Shown here piece by piece: positions 16,367-26,128 of a stretch of 64,000 nt of DNA. A program made the position numbers and the translations under genes. The notes beneath the pieces were generated by a model. That model ran no database searches. It saw nothing but the letters and a program-made list of their open reading frames with translations, and was not told where the DNA came from. The stretch comes from Pseudescherichia vulneris NBRC 102420 (GTDB lineage Bacteria; Pseudomonadota; Gammaproteobacteria; Enterobacterales; Enterobacteriaceae): contig NZ_BBMZ01000013.1 of assembly GCF_000759795.1 (NCBI RefSeq), positions 62,001 to 126,000 on the forward strand, given 5' to 3'. Within the stretch, counting starts at the first letter, position 1, and every line of letters starts with the position of its first letter.

Positions 16367-19050
16367 GCTTCTCCGGTTAACTCGTCAAGCGCTGGCGGCG
16401 CGGTTTGCGGGAGTGTAACACGAAAGCTGGCGCCCCCCTCAGGTCGGTTGACAACGGCGATCGTGCCGCCGTGAACCTCGACAATGGCTTCGCAGATAGC
16501 CAGCCCCAGCCCCACGCCTGGAATAGCAGACTCTTTGTTACCCCGGGCGAATTTAGCAAAAATGGCCTGCTCTTGCCCCGCCGGGATCCCCGGCCCGCTG
16601 TCCCACACCTCCAGCCGGAGCTGGTTCTCCTCCCGCCAGGCGTTAATGCCGATCGTCGCCGCAGGCCCGGCATATTTCATGGCGTTCTCCAGCAGGTTAA
16701 CCAGCACGCGCTCAAACAGCGGGCCGTCGACGCGTACCAGCATCAACGGGTCGGGCAGGGCCAACTGAACCGGCCGGCCGCCGCTGATAGCATCCAGCGC
16801 CTGCAGGGCGCTACCGACGATCTCCTCCAGCGTTAGCCACTCCAGCTTCAGGCTAAAACCGCCGGACTGGATGCGCGCCATATCAAGCAGGTTATTCACC
16901 AGCCGGGTCATGCTCAGCACCTGCTGGCGGATCTCACTGGCCTGCGGAGCATGTTTTGAACCGTCGCTGGCCAGATCGAGGGTTAAAATCTCCGCCTGAC
17001 CAAACAGCACGGTGAGCGGAGTACGCAGATCGTGAGAGAGCGCCGCCAGCAGCGAGTGGCGAATGCTCTCCCGCTCGCTGGTAAGCCTGGCGTGCTGTTC
17101 GCTGGTGGTTAATGCCAGCCGCTCCAGCGCGCTGGTCACCAGCAGGGCGAAAGTTTCCAGCAGCCGCTGCTGCTCGGGGATCATCAGCTGACGCAGGCTG
17201 GTTGGCTCGACGATCGCCACCCCCCAGGTTTTATCCCCGTTTTTCAGGGGCAGAATAAGGTAGGGCACGCCGGGCAGGGTATCGGTGCCAGCGCCAGCGG
17301 GCAGGCCTTTGCTCAGGCTCCATTGGGCGATGGCTTCATCCCACGGGGTCATGCTCTGCGCAGGCGTTACCGCCCGCAGCTTACCGTTCTCGTCCGGGAG
17401 CAGGATCTGGCTGCGGGCATGAAAGGTCGACTGGATAAACTTTTCGCCGGTGAGGGCGATATCCTGCTCGCTGCGACCCACCGCCAGCGCTTTCGACATC
17501 TCATACAGGTGGCGGGTCCGCTGTTCGCGGTAGCGGGCGATGCGGGCCTGATAGCGAACCCCTGCGGTCAGGTTACCGATCACCAGCCCCACCGTCAGCA
17601 TCACGCCAAAGGTCAGCAGGTACTGGACGTCGGAGACCGCCAGCGTGCCGCGCGGGGCGATAAAAAAGAGATCGAAACTGATGACATTAATGACGGTCGC
17701 CAGCACCGACGGCCAACGCCCGTAGAGCAGGGCCACGATCACCACCCCTAGCAGATAGAGCATCACCAGGTTGGCGGCGTCGAAAGCGATCAACCACTGG
17801 CTGGCAATAAAGGTGATCAGGGCGCAAAGCGCAATCGCCACCAGTCCGCCGGTGATCTGTACCCGCCACTTCTCCATCAGCGGACGGGCGTCGACGTGGC
17901 GCGACGAATAAGAAGAGGCGCTCTCTTCAACGGCAACGACCAGCAGATCGAGATCGGGCGCGTGGCGGGCAAGACGCTCGGCGAAAGAGGGGGGATGCCA
18001 CCAACGGCGCTGGCCCTGGCGGCCAATGACGATTTTGCCCAGATTATGCTCCCGGGCGTAGCGCAGCACGGCCCGCTCCTCTGCCGGATCGGCAAGGGTG
18101 GCGGTCTCCGCCCCCAGCGACTGCGCCAGCCGCAGGGCGCTTAAAATGGCCCGCCGCTGCTGGGCGGGCAGCTTGTGCAGGGTGGGCGTCTCAACGTAGA
18201 CCGCATGCCAGACGCTGCCCAGCTTCGCCGCCAGCCGCGCGGCGGTACGCACCAGCTTCTCATTGCCCTGACCGTGACCGATGCAGAGCAGAATGGCGTC
18301 GCGGGTATGCCAGACCTTCTCCAGGCCCTCGTTGTCGCGCCAGGCACGCATCTGGGAATCAACGCGGTCAGCGGTGCGCCGCAGGGCCAGCTCGCGCAGG
18401 GCGATCAGGTTGCCCTTGCGGAAAAAGTGCTCAATAGCGCGCTCGGCCTGGCCGCCCATATAGACCTTGCCCTCGTGCAGGCGCTGGCGGAGATCGTCCG
18501 GGGGCAGGTCAACCAGCACCACGTCGTCAGCGGCGTCAAAAAAGGGATCCGGCACGGTCTCCCGCACCTGGATCCCAGTGACGCCGCTCACCACATCGTT
18601 CAGGCTCTCCAGATGCTGTACGTTGAGGGTGGTGAAGACGTCAATGCCCGCCTCCAGCAGCTCGTCGACATCCTGCCAGCGCTTCGGATGGCGGGAGCCG
18701 GGAGCGTTGGTGTGGGCCAGCTCGTCCATCAGGATCAGCGCCGGACGCCGGGCCAGCGCCCCGTCGAGGTCGAACTCTGCCAGACGCCGCCCCCGATGGT
18801 TAATGGCGTTGAGTGGCAGGATCGCCAGGTTTTCCAGCATCGCCGCTGTCTCCTGACGGCCATGGGTCTCAACCACACCCGCCACGATATCCAGCCCCTG
18901 CGCCCGCAGCCGTTGCGCTTCGGCGAGCATGGCGAAGGTTTTGCCCACCCCCGCACAGGCCCCGAAAAAGATCTTCAGCTTGCCGCGATGCGTGCTGCTG
19001 GCCTGCTCCAGCAGGCGATCGGGATCGGGACGCAACGGCTCGTCTGTCAT
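16363..19050 (-). CDS. kdpD: Potassium-sensing histidine kinase KdpD
   Basis: This 895-residue inner-membrane sensor kinase/phosphatase is of E. coli size. The order is KdpD domain with Walker [10 protein letters not shown] (30-38), a USP-like domain, four transmembrane segments around residues 400-495, a GAF-like region, a dimerisation domain with the phospho-His in [14 protein letters not shown], and the ATPase with NAMKYAG, DSGPGIP and GVGLGLAIC. It phosphorylates KdpE at low K+. Its start overlaps kdpC by 4 bases, so kdpFABCDE can be one transcript. Confidence 0.98.
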   Translation of the reverse strand: MTDEPLRPDPDRLLEQASSTHRGKLKIFFGACAGVGKTFAMLAEAQRLRAQGLDIVAGVVETHGRQETAAMLENLAILPLNAINHRGRRLAEFDLDGALARRPALILMDELAHTNAPGSRHPKRWQDVDELLEAGIDVFTTLNVQHLESLNDVVSGVTGIQVRETVPDPFFDAADDVVLVDLPPDDLRQRLHEGKVYMGGQAERAIEHFFRKGNLIALRELALRRTADRVDSQMRAWRDNEGLEKVWHTRDAILLCIGHGQGNEKLVRTAARLAAKLGSVWHAVYVETPTLHKLPAQQRRAILSALRLAQSLGAETATLADPAEERAVLRYAREHNLGKIVIGRQGQRRWWHPPSFAERLARHAPDLDLLVVAVEESASSYSSRHVDARPLMEKWRVQITGGLVAIALCALITFIASQWLIAFDAANLVMLYLLGVVIVALLYGRWPSVLATVINVISFDLFFIAPRGTLAVSDVQYLLTFGVMLTVGLVIGNLTAGVRYQARIARYREQRTRHLYEMSKALAVGRSEQDIALTGEKFIQSTFHARSQILLPDENGKLRAVTPAQSMTPWDEAIAQWSLSKGLPAGAGTDTLPGVPYLILPLKNGDKTWGVAIVEPTSLRQLMIPEQQRLLETFALLVTSALERLALTTSEQHARLTSERESIRHSLLAALSHDLRTPLTVLFGQAEILTLDLASDGSKHAPQASEIRQQVLSMTRLVNNLLDMARIQSGGFSLKLEWLTLEEIVGSALQALDAISGGRPVQLALPDPLMLVRVDGPLFERVLVNLLENAMKYAGPAATIGINAWREENQLRLEVWDSGPGIPAGQEQAIFAKFARGNKESAIPGVGLGLAICEAIVEVHGGTIAVVNRPEGGASFRVTLPQTAPPALDELTGEA

Positions 19051-19628
19051 TTAGGTGTGTCCTTATACGCATCAAGGGCGAGATTTAGCTCCACAATATT
19101 CACTCCCGGCTCGCCGGTAAAGCTCAGCAGCGGTTTGTGAGTATGTTTGGCGACCAACTCTGCAACCTGCGCAGCCGACAGGTTACGCGCCGCCGCCACA
19201 CGCGGGATCTGCCAGGCCGCAGCCTGCGGCGACAGGCCGTAATCCAGTCCGCTGGCGGAGGCGGTGACCAGCTCAACCGGCACGCGCGGGTTAGCCTGGG
19301 GGTTGGCGGCGCGTAACGCCGCGATGCGGGCGGTGAACGCCTCATCAAGTGCCGGATTGCTGCCCGCCAGGTTGCTGCCTCCCGACGCCTGCGGATTGTA
19401 AGGCGCATCAGCGGTAGCGGAAGGGCGGCCGTGGAAGTAGCCCGGCGCGCTAAACTCCTGGCCGATCAGGCGCGACCCACGGACCTGGTTATCCTCCAGG
19501 ATCAGCGAGCCGTTGGCCTGCGCCGGAAACAGTCCCTGACCGAGCAGGGTAGTGACCAGCGGGTAGAGTCCGCCAACGATCAGCGTTAACAGCAGCAGGA
19601 GAAGAAATGCGGAACGAAGTGACGTCAT
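19047..19628 (-). CDS. kdpC: Potassium-transporting ATPase subunit KdpC
   Basis: This 193-residue single-pass subunit has an N-terminal transmembrane helix ([20 protein letters not shown]) and a periplasmic domain with the family motifs [18 protein letters not shown] and [11 protein letters not shown]. It bridges KdpA and KdpB in the high-affinity K+ pump. It lies 12 bp after kdpB and overlaps kdpD. Confidence 0.98.
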   Translation of the reverse strand: MTSLRSAFLLLLLLTLIVGGLYPLVTTLLGQGLFPAQANGSLILEDNQVRGSRLIGQEFSAPGYFHGRPSATADAPYNPQASGGSNLAGSNPALDEAFTARIAALRAANPQANPRVPVELVTASASGLDYGLSPQAAAWQIPRVAAARNLSAAQVAELVAKHTHKPLLSFTGEPGVNIVELNLALDAYKDTPK

Positions 19629-19640
19629 GGTGTGATCCTC

Positions 19641-21689
19641 TTAAACCAGGCCGAAAAGCGTTAACAGCAGATCGATCGCTTTGATACCGATAAAGGGCAC
19701 GATCAGCCCACCCAGGCCGTAGATCCACAGATTACGGCGCAGCATCGCCTGAGCCGAGAGCGGCGTATAGCTCACCCCTTTTAAGGCCAGCGGGATCAGG
19801 ACAATAATAATCAGCGCATTGAAGATCACCGCGCTGAGGATCGCCGAGCTGGGGGAATGAAGATGCATAATATTCAGGGCGTTCAGCGGCGGATAGGTCA
19901 CCGCAAACGCAGCAGGAATAATGGCAAAGTACTTCGCCACGTCGTTGGCGATGCTGAAGGTCGTCAGCGAGCCACGGGTCATCAGCATCTGTTTGCCAAT
20001 ATGCACCACCTCGATCAGCTTGGTGGGGTTGGAGTCGAGATCCACCATGTTACCCGCCTCCTTGGCCGCCTGAGTCCCGGAGTTCATCGCCACCGCTACG
20101 TCGGCCTGGGCCAGCGCTGGGGCATCATTGGTGCCGTCACCGGTCATCGCCACCAGCCGACCTTCGGCCTGGTACTGGCGGATCAGCGCCAGCTTGGCTT
20201 CCGGCGTCGCCTCGGCCAGAAAATCATCCACCCCCGCCTCGGCGGCAATGGCGGCGGCGGTCAGGCGGTTATCCCCCGTGATCATCACCGTTTTGATACC
20301 CATCTTGCGCAGCTGGGCAAAGCGCGCCTTGATCCCGCCTTTGACCACATCCTTCAAGGGGATCACCCCCAGCACCCGGTTGCCCTCGGCAACGACCAGC
20401 GGCGTTGCGCCCCGGCTCGCCACCTGTTCAACCAGGGCGTCGACCTCGGCGGGAAACTCGCCGCCGTTGGCGGCAATGTGACGGCGCAGGGCATCGACCG
20501 AGCCCTTGCGGATCTGCCGATCCTGAATGTTGATGCCGCTCATTCGCGTCTGGGCGGTGAAGGGGACAAAGGTGGCGTTCAGGCTCTGGACGTCGCGCTC
20601 GCGCAGATTAAAGCGCTGCTTCGCCAGCACCACGATGCTGCGCCCCTCCGGGGTCTCATCCGCCAGTGAGGCCAGCTGGGCCGCATCGGCCAGGGTTTGC
20701 TCGTCCACGCCCTTAGCCGGTAAAAATTCGGCGGCCTGGCGGTTGCCAAGGGTGATGGTGCCGGTTTTATCCAGCAGCAGCACGTCGATATCCCCCGCCG
20801 CCTCTACCGCCCGGCCGCTGGTGGCGATGACGTTCGCCCCGAGCATCCGGCTCATCCCGGCGACGCCGATGGCCGAGAGCAGGCCGCCGATAGTGGTCGG
20901 GATCAGACACACCAGCAGGGCGACCAGCACAGTGACGCTCACCGCGGTTCCACCCCAGGCAGAGAAGGGCCAGAGGGTAGCGGTGGCCAGCAGGAAGACA
21001 ATCGTCAGGGCCACCAGCAGAATGGTCAGCGCGATCTCGTTGGGCGTTTTCCGCCGCTGCGCACCCTCAACCATGGCAATCATCCGGTCGAGGAAGGTCT
21101 CGCCGGGGTTGACGCTGCAGCGGATCACCAGCCAGTCAGAAAGGATGCGCGTGCCGCCGGTGACCGAGGCAAAATCACCCCCGGATTCACGGATCACCGG
21201 CGCGGACTCGCCGGTAATGGCGCTCTCATCCACCGATGCGCCGCCCTCAATGGCCTCGCCGTCGCAGGGGATGGTATCGCCCGCTTCCACCAGCACCACG
21301 TCGCCCCGGCGCAGGTCAGCCGCAGGGATGCGATCGGAGGGTGCCCCATACTGCGGGGAGCGCAGTTTGCGGGCGAAGGCGGTTTTGTTGACGCCTTTCA
21401 GGCTGCTGGCCTGGGCTTTGCTGCGCCCCTCGGCCAGCGCTTCGGCGACGTTGGCAAACAGCACGGTAAACCACAGCCAGAGGCTAATCGCGCCGGTAAA
21501 GGCCGCGCTGCCGCTGAGATAGCCTGCGGCCATAGCAATCGCCAGCAGGGTAGTGAGCAGGCTGCCGATCCAGACGATAAACATCACTGGGTTACCCCAC
21601 TGCACCCGTGGGTTGAGTTTTACAAAAGAGGCGATTAGTGCCTCGCGAACCAGTGCGGGTTCAAACAGGGCAAGTTGCTTACGACTCAT
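19641..21689 (-). CDS. kdpB: Potassium-transporting ATPase ATP-binding subunit KdpB
   Basis: This 682-residue P-type ATPase energises K+ uptake through KdpA. The phosphorylation motif DKTGT (Asp near residue 307) lies in [13 protein letters not shown], the actuator motif is TGES, and the hinge is [12 protein letters not shown]. Transmembrane helices sit around residues 35-75, 220-270 and 590-680. The length equals E. coli KdpB. It is 17 bp downstream of kdpA. Confidence 0.99.
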   Translation of the reverse strand: MSRKQLALFEPALVREALIASFVKLNPRVQWGNPVMFIVWIGSLLTTLLAIAMAAGYLSGSAAFTGAISLWLWFTVLFANVAEALAEGRSKAQASSLKGVNKTAFARKLRSPQYGAPSDRIPAADLRRGDVVLVEAGDTIPCDGEAIEGGASVDESAITGESAPVIRESGGDFASVTGGTRILSDWLVIRCSVNPGETFLDRMIAMVEGAQRRKTPNEIALTILLVALTIVFLLATATLWPFSAWGGTAVSVTVLVALLVCLIPTTIGGLLSAIGVAGMSRMLGANVIATSGRAVEAAGDIDVLLLDKTGTITLGNRQAAEFLPAKGVDEQTLADAAQLASLADETPEGRSIVVLAKQRFNLRERDVQSLNATFVPFTAQTRMSGINIQDRQIRKGSVDALRRHIAANGGEFPAEVDALVEQVASRGATPLVVAEGNRVLGVIPLKDVVKGGIKARFAQLRKMGIKTVMITGDNRLTAAAIAAEAGVDDFLAEATPEAKLALIRQYQAEGRLVAMTGDGTNDAPALAQADVAVAMNSGTQAAKEAGNMVDLDSNPTKLIEVVHIGKQMLMTRGSLTTFSIANDVAKYFAIIPAAFAVTYPPLNALNIMHLHSPSSAILSAVIFNALIIIVLIPLALKGVSYTPLSAQAMLRRNLWIYGLGGLIVPFIGIKAIDLLLTLFGLV

Positions 21690-21706
21690 AAAGGCTCCCG
21701 CCAGGC

Positions 21707-23386
21707 TTAGCGTAAGGAAAGGTGTTCCGCGATTGGACCTAAGGCCAGCGCGGGGATAAAGGTCAGCGCGCCCACGAGCAGCACGGTGCCGATCAGCAGG
21801 CCAACAAACAGCGCGCCGTGGGTAGGCAGCGTACCGGGGCTGACGGGCTGGCTCTTTTTCATCACCAACGATCCGGCGATGGCCATGACCGGGACGATCA
21901 CGCCGAAGCGGCCGAAAAACATGCAGAACGCCAGCAGACAGTTCCAGAACGGGGTATTGGCGCTGAGACCGGCAAAGGCGCTGCCGTTGTTATTGGCTGC
22001 GGACGAGACGGCGTAGAGCACCTCGCTAAAGCCATGTGCCCCAGGGTTAAGCATGCCCGCGCGTCCGGCGTCGGTCATCATTGCCAGCGCCGTACCGAGC
22101 AGCACCAGCGCAGGGGTGACGAGGATCGCCAGCGCGGTCATCTTCATCTCCCGTACGTCGATCTTTTTCCCCAGATACTCCGGCGTGCGGCCGATCATCA
22201 GCCCGGCGATAAATACCGCCAGCAGCACAAAGAGCAGCATGCCGTAGAGGCCCGATCCGACCCCGCCGAAGACCACCTCGCCAATCTGCATCAGCCACAG
22301 CGGCACCATGCCTCCCAGCGCGGTAAAGGAGTCGTGCATCGCATTGACCGCGCCGCAGGAGGCCGCGGTGGTCACTACCGCAAAGAGGCTGCTGGCGAGG
22401 ATGCCAAAGCGGCTCTCTTTCCCCTCCATATTGGCGGTGCCGTCCGCCCCCAGCGTCAGCAGATGCGGGTTGCCGTTCAGCTCGGCCCACATCACCAGCC
22501 CGGCGCAGATGACAAAAATAATCGACATCGCCCAGAGAATGGCGTGGCCCTGACGACGGTCGCCTACCGCATCACCGAAGGCGAAGCACAGTGCCGTAGG
22601 GATCAGGAAAATGGCCAGCATCTGCAGGAAGTTAGTCAGCGCCGTTGGGTTCTCAAACGGATGTGCGGAGTTGGCATTGAAGAAGCCCCCGCCGTTGGTC
22701 CCCAGCATCTTGATCGCCTCCTGGGAAGCGACCGGCCCCATTGGCAGCAGACCCTTGACGCCCTCCAGCGAGGTGTAGGGTTGATACGCGTTGAGGTTTT
22801 GCAGCGCCCCCTGCTGGATAAAAATCAGCGCCAGCAGCAGGGCGAGGGGCAGCAGTACCCACAGGGTGATACGGGTGATATCTATCCAGGCGTTACCCAG
22901 CGTACTGACGCTTTTGCGGGAAAAGGCGCGGATCAGGGCGAAGATCACCGCCATCCCGCTGGCAGCAGAGAGAAAGTTCTGCACCGTCAGGCCAACCATT
23001 TGGCTGAAGTAGCTCAGCGTGCTCTCGCCGCTATAGGATTGCCAGTTGGTGTTCGCCACAAAGCTCACGGCGGTATTCAGTGCCAGATGCCACGACAGCC
23101 CAGGCAGCTGCTGTGGGTTAAACGGCAGCTGCGCCTGAAACGTCAGGATCAAAAACAGCACCAGCACGCCGAGCAGGTTGATGGCGAGGATCGCCAGTAA
23201 ATAGTGACGCCACGTCATCTCCTTCGGCTGGATGCCGGTGATGCGCCAGATGCCACGCTCAATTGTCGCGGTGCCGGGCAACGATCTATCCGCAATCAGC
23301 CTCGCCAGCAGCGTCCCCAGCGGACGCGCCAGCAGAAACAGCACCAGTAAAAAGCTGGCAATCAGTAAAAACGCCTGTGCCGCCAT
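21707..23386 (-). CDS. kdpA: Potassium-transporting ATPase potassium-binding subunit KdpA
   Basis: This 559-residue polytopic membrane protein (E. coli 557) is a KtrB/SKT-like channel subunit with selectivity-filter loops such as TNTNWQSY-type [30 protein letters not shown] and [11 protein letters not shown]. It binds K+ with high affinity and passes it to KdpB. Its ATG shares one base with the kdpF stop (TGATG). Confidence 0.98.
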   Translation of the reverse strand: MAAQAFLLIASFLLVLFLLARPLGTLLARLIADRSLPGTATIERGIWRITGIQPKEMTWRHYLLAILAINLLGVLVLFLILTFQAQLPFNPQQLPGLSWHLALNTAVSFVANTNWQSYSGESTLSYFSQMVGLTVQNFLSAASGMAVIFALIRAFSRKSVSTLGNAWIDITRITLWVLLPLALLLALIFIQQGALQNLNAYQPYTSLEGVKGLLPMGPVASQEAIKMLGTNGGGFFNANSAHPFENPTALTNFLQMLAIFLIPTALCFAFGDAVGDRRQGHAILWAMSIIFVICAGLVMWAELNGNPHLLTLGADGTANMEGKESRFGILASSLFAVVTTAASCGAVNAMHDSFTALGGMVPLWLMQIGEVVFGGVGSGLYGMLLFVLLAVFIAGLMIGRTPEYLGKKIDVREMKMTALAILVTPALVLLGTALAMMTDAGRAGMLNPGAHGFSEVLYAVSSAANNNGSAFAGLSANTPFWNCLLAFCMFFGRFGVIVPVMAIAGSLVMKKSQPVSPGTLPTHGALFVGLLIGTVLLVGALTFIPALALGPIAEHLSLR

Positions 23387-23475
23387 CAGAAGGCCTCCGC
23401 GTTAATCAGGGCATAAACCAGATAGCCCAACAACAGGAAAACCAGTACCACACCGGTTATCACGCCTGCACTCAC
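23386..23475 (-). CDS. kdpF: Kdp complex accessory peptide KdpF
   Basis: This 29-residue single-helix membrane peptide (starts [20 protein letters not shown], ends NAEAF) stabilises the KdpFABC complex. The start codon is GTG, as in E. coli kdpF, with GGAG just upstream. The stop overlaps the kdpA start (TGATG). The near-identical sequence and position leave little doubt despite the small size. Confidence 0.95.
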   Translation of the reverse strand: MSAGVITGVVLVFLLLGYLVYALINAEAF

Positions 23476-23809
23476 ACTCCACCTCCGTGGTGTTCTTAGG
23501 ATGTGCAGTGAAGGTAGGATTTTCGGCGCAAAGATTTTGCAAAAATTGGCGAGGCGGGTGTAAAAAAAGTATAAAAATCAGAAAGGCACAATTTAACTAA
23601 TGTTTAGTATTAATTTAACTATTCTGTAACTTTCCTACGCGACAAGGGTAAATATTTCGGCAACGATGAAAAAATAGTGGTCGGATGAGTAGTAAAATTA
23701 CAGACAAAGCGGTACTATTTTAACCAGTGAAGTAAATTGATTATTTCGGTGAACATTACCGGCACGCCAGCCCCGTGAAGGATAGCGGGGTAAAAAGGGG
23801 GAAAAACGT
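23476..23809. promoter_or_regulatory. kdp promoter region with KdpE-binding site, divergent from ybfA
   Basis: This 334-bp spacer holds, on the minus strand at 23553-23578, TTTATACTTTTTTTACACCC followed by GCC. That matches the KdpE operator of E. coli kdpFABC and lies about 80 bp upstream of kdpF, the right distance for activation. The remaining AT-rich stretch (about 23580-23790) presumably contains the ybfA promoter, but I could not pick confident hexamers. A purine-rich GGGGGAAAAA ribosome-binding site precedes ybfA. Confidence 0.8.
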
Positions 23810-24016
23810 ATGTCTCTATATCATGATTATCCAGTGCATGTGATCGTAGCCCGGCGCGTTTTTGCCGTGGTGGCAGGCGTAGCGGCGCTGCCGTTTATGC
23901 TGTTCTGGAAAGATCGCGCTCGTTTCTACAGCTATCTGCACCGCGTCTGGGCGAAAACCAGCGATAAGCCGGTATGGATGGATCAGGCCGAAAAAGTGGC
24001 CTGCGATTTCTATTAA
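23810..24016 (+). CDS. ybfA: Uncharacterised protein YbfA
   Basis: This 68-residue protein has the E. coli YbfA length and near-identical C-terminal half ([17 protein letters not shown]). One hydrophobic segment ([14 protein letters not shown]) suggests a small inner-membrane protein. The function is unknown; reports link it to K+ or antimicrobial stress in relatives, but nothing in the sequence proves this. It is divergent from kdp and ends at an intrinsic terminator. Confidence 0.92.
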   Translation: MSLYHDYPVHVIVARRVFAVVAGVAALPFMLFWKDRARFYSYLHRVWAKTSDKPVWMDQAEKVACDFY

Positions 24017-24049
24017 ATAAAAGGGCAAAGCCCACACAGCAGCTAAGCA

Positions 24050-24074
24050 AACCGCCCTTCGGGGCGGTTTTTTT
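24050..24074 (+). terminator. ybfA intrinsic terminator
   Basis: An 8-bp stem AACCGCCC / GGGCGGTT with a TTCG loop is followed by a run of T. A second inverted repeat, AAAACCCC / GGGGTTTT, at about 24092-24116 lacks a long T-tract. Confidence 0.9.
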
Positions 24075-24285
24075 ATGCGTGGAATGTGAAAAACCCCAGC
24101 AGAGCCGGGGTTTTCAAAACTTTTGCCTGATATGCTTTCACTAGAACCCATGCAGCATGGGGGATGATTCGGCATTGGCTAACGTTATGAGGTCAGATTA
24201 GCGCAGAGCGATAAGCCGGTCAACAGTGAGGTTATTTGGAGTTAGGTCTAAAAAAACACAACCACCATCAGGAGCAGGAGCGACT

Positions 24286-25101
24286 ATGCCAGGAAGCATA
24301 CCGGATTACGCACCCATTCTCTCGTTATTATCCCCAGCCCGGCTGGCTACCATTGAACGAACCTTTACTATTCAATCCCCAGTAGAAATATATGGCTTTA
24401 CTATCTGGTTACAGAATGCAGCAGCTTCGCTTTATCCCTTTGTGCAACAGCTGGAGTTAATTTTACGTAATTCAATCGACAAGGCGGCGAAAGAGCGATT
24501 TGGCGAATATTGGTGGAATACTGTTCGCTATGATGATTCGAAAGATAATCATACTAAATTTATTAAGGGTATTCGGAGCGCAGAGCTGACATTAAGAAAG
24601 AGAGGCAAAAACAAACAGGCGGCATGCTTGGGATCCAATAGCCCATCTGAGGCAGCTTCCTCAGCCTCTGGGTTTGGGCATGATGATATTATTGCTGCTA
24701 CCACGTTTAGCACATGGGAAGCGGTACTGCTTGAGGCGTGGCATACCGATCTTAATGCAGATAAACACCTCTACCTCTGGCCATTGTCACTGACTAAAGC
24801 GTTCAGAAGGCTTAGCGTGATTGATCACCGTCCAACAGAAGCGCGTCGCAAAGTGCTTAATCTTTTAAAAGAGATTAGGGATTATAGAAACAGGCTTTTT
24901 CATCATGATTGTATCTGGATAAAATCTAAAAGCGTTGATGCGCAAACTGCAATTGAATCGATACGCGAAAAAATAAACTCGACAAACTTCTTCAACAGAC
25001 CGGGTGTGGAAAGTTTTCAGTACCGCTTATGTTTAAAAAGCAGGCATGTGTATTTTATCAGCTCCGATAAGCCACATTTATTTATTGGCATCTTGTTATA
25101 A
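24286..25101 (+). CDS. Abi-like (HEPN-type) protein, candidate phage defence gene
   Basis: This 271-residue protein resembles the Abi_2/AbiD-AbiF abortive-infection family. An N-terminal helix pair has FVQQLELILRNSIDKAA then FGEYWWN. Near the C-terminus is IRDYRNRLFHHDCIW, whose R-x4-H (RNRLFH) is the catalytic signature of HEPN ribonucleases. The region is AT-richer than its neighbours, suggesting acquisition. I chose ATG at 24286 because AGGAG lies just before it; an in-frame GTG at 24226 is alternative. It stands alone between ybfA and ybgA, where E. coli K-12 has rhsC. RNase activity and defence are inference. Confidence 0.75.
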   Translation: MPGSIPDYAPILSLLSPARLATIERTFTIQSPVEIYGFTIWLQNAAASLYPFVQQLELILRNSIDKAAKERFGEYWWNTVRYDDSKDNHTKFIKGIRSAELTLRKRGKNKQAACLGSNSPSEAASSASGFGHDDIIAATTFSTWEAVLLEAWHTDLNADKHLYLWPLSLTKAFRRLSVIDHRPTEARRKVLNLLKEIRDYRNRLFHHDCIWIKSKSVDAQTAIESIREKINSTNFFNRPGVESFQYRLCLKSRHVYFISSDKPHLFIGILL

Positions 25102-25159
25102 CCATCGCGAATTCCTTGTCACTCCGGCTACACTTACGGAGAGTCTATAAGGAGCCGCT

Positions 25160-26116
25160 ATGAGTGAAAAAATCCCTGTTGGCATCAGTGCCTGTCTGTT
25201 AGGGGAAACCGTGCGTTTTGACGGCGGGCACAAGCGACTGGCCTTTGCCGTTGAGGAGCTGTCGCCGTTAGTCCGTTTTGAGCCGGTCTGCCCGGAGATG
25301 GCCATTGGCCTGCCGGTTCCCCGTCCGGCACTGCGGCTGGTTAAAACGCCTGAAGGCGATCCGGCGCTGCGCTTTAGCGACGGACGCGAGGGCGATCTGA
25401 CTCAGTCAATGCAGAGCTATGCGCATAAGCGTATCAGCCAGTTTGATCACCTCTGCGGCTATATCGTCTGCGCAAAATCACCCAGCTGCGGCATGGAGCG
25501 GGTGCGCGTCTACGATGCCGACGGCAAAAATAACCGCAAGGCCGGGCGCGGGATCTATACCGAAATATTAATGCAAACCTATCCCTGGCTGCCCGTAGAA
25601 GAGGATGGTCGTCTGCACGATCCGCTGATCCGCGAAAACTTTGTCGAGCGTATCTACGCCCTGCACGAGCTTAACGGCGTACGCGAGCGTGGGCTAACGC
25701 GCGGGGAGCTGATCGCTTACCACAGTCGCTACAAGCTGCTGCTGCTGGCCCACTCTCAGCCCAAGTACCGCGAGCTGGGGCGCTTTGTGGCAGCCATTCA
25801 CGAGTGGGAATCGCTCGATGAGTGGTTTGTTGAGTATCGCCAGCGGCTGATGGATCTGCTCTCTCATCAGGCCACCAGGCGCAACCACACCAACGTGCTG
25901 ATGCATGTTCAGGGCTATTTCCGTAAGCAGCTTAATACCCGTCAGCGCGAGGAGCTGTCGTCGCTCATCGAGCGCTATCGGCAGGGGACTCAGCCGCTGC
26001 TTGCCCCGGTGACGTTGCTCAAGCACTACATGGCCGAATTCCCCGATGCGTATCTCGCCGGGCAGCGCTACTTTGACCCGTGGCCAGAGACCCTGCGCCT
26101 TCGTTACGGACATTAA
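25160..26116 (+). CDS. ybgA: YbgA with N-terminal DUF523 (TudS-like) domain
   Basis: This 318-residue protein fuses a DUF523 domain (1-150) to the DUF1722 domain (about 155-318) that alone forms the 169-residue E. coli YbgA. DUF523 includes the thiouracil desulfidase TudS, whose [4Fe-4S] cluster is held by three cysteines; equivalents here are C12 (ISACLLG), C44 (PVCPEM) and C110 (SPSCGM), all kept. A role in thio-nucleobase or thio-nucleotide desulfuration is plausible but unproven for the fusion. AAGGAG precedes the ATG. phrB follows after 12 bp, in the same transcript. Confidence 0.88.
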   Translation: MSEKIPVGISACLLGETVRFDGGHKRLAFAVEELSPLVRFEPVCPEMAIGLPVPRPALRLVKTPEGDPALRFSDGREGDLTQSMQSYAHKRISQFDHLCGYIVCAKSPSCGMERVRVYDADGKNNRKAGRGIYTEILMQTYPWLPVEEDGRLHDPLIRENFVERIYALHELNGVRERGLTRGELIAYHSRYKLLLLAHSQPKYRELGRFVAAIHEWESLDEWFVEYRQRLMDLLSHQATRRNHTNVLMHVQGYFRKQLNTRQREELSSLIERYRQGTQPLLAPVTLLKHYMAEFPDAYLAGQRYFDPWPETLRLRYGH

Positions 26117-26128
26117 TTCAGGAGCTGT

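Noticed and set aside
21818-23200. Long open frame antisense to kdpA
   Set aside because: Glutamine/histidine-rich translation typical of a shadow frame of a hydrophobic membrane protein.
24226-24285. GTG start extending the Abi-like gene by 20 codons
   Set aside because: No ribosome-binding site, whereas AGGAG precedes the ATG at 24286; the extension is Lys/Pro-rich and non-conserved in appearance.
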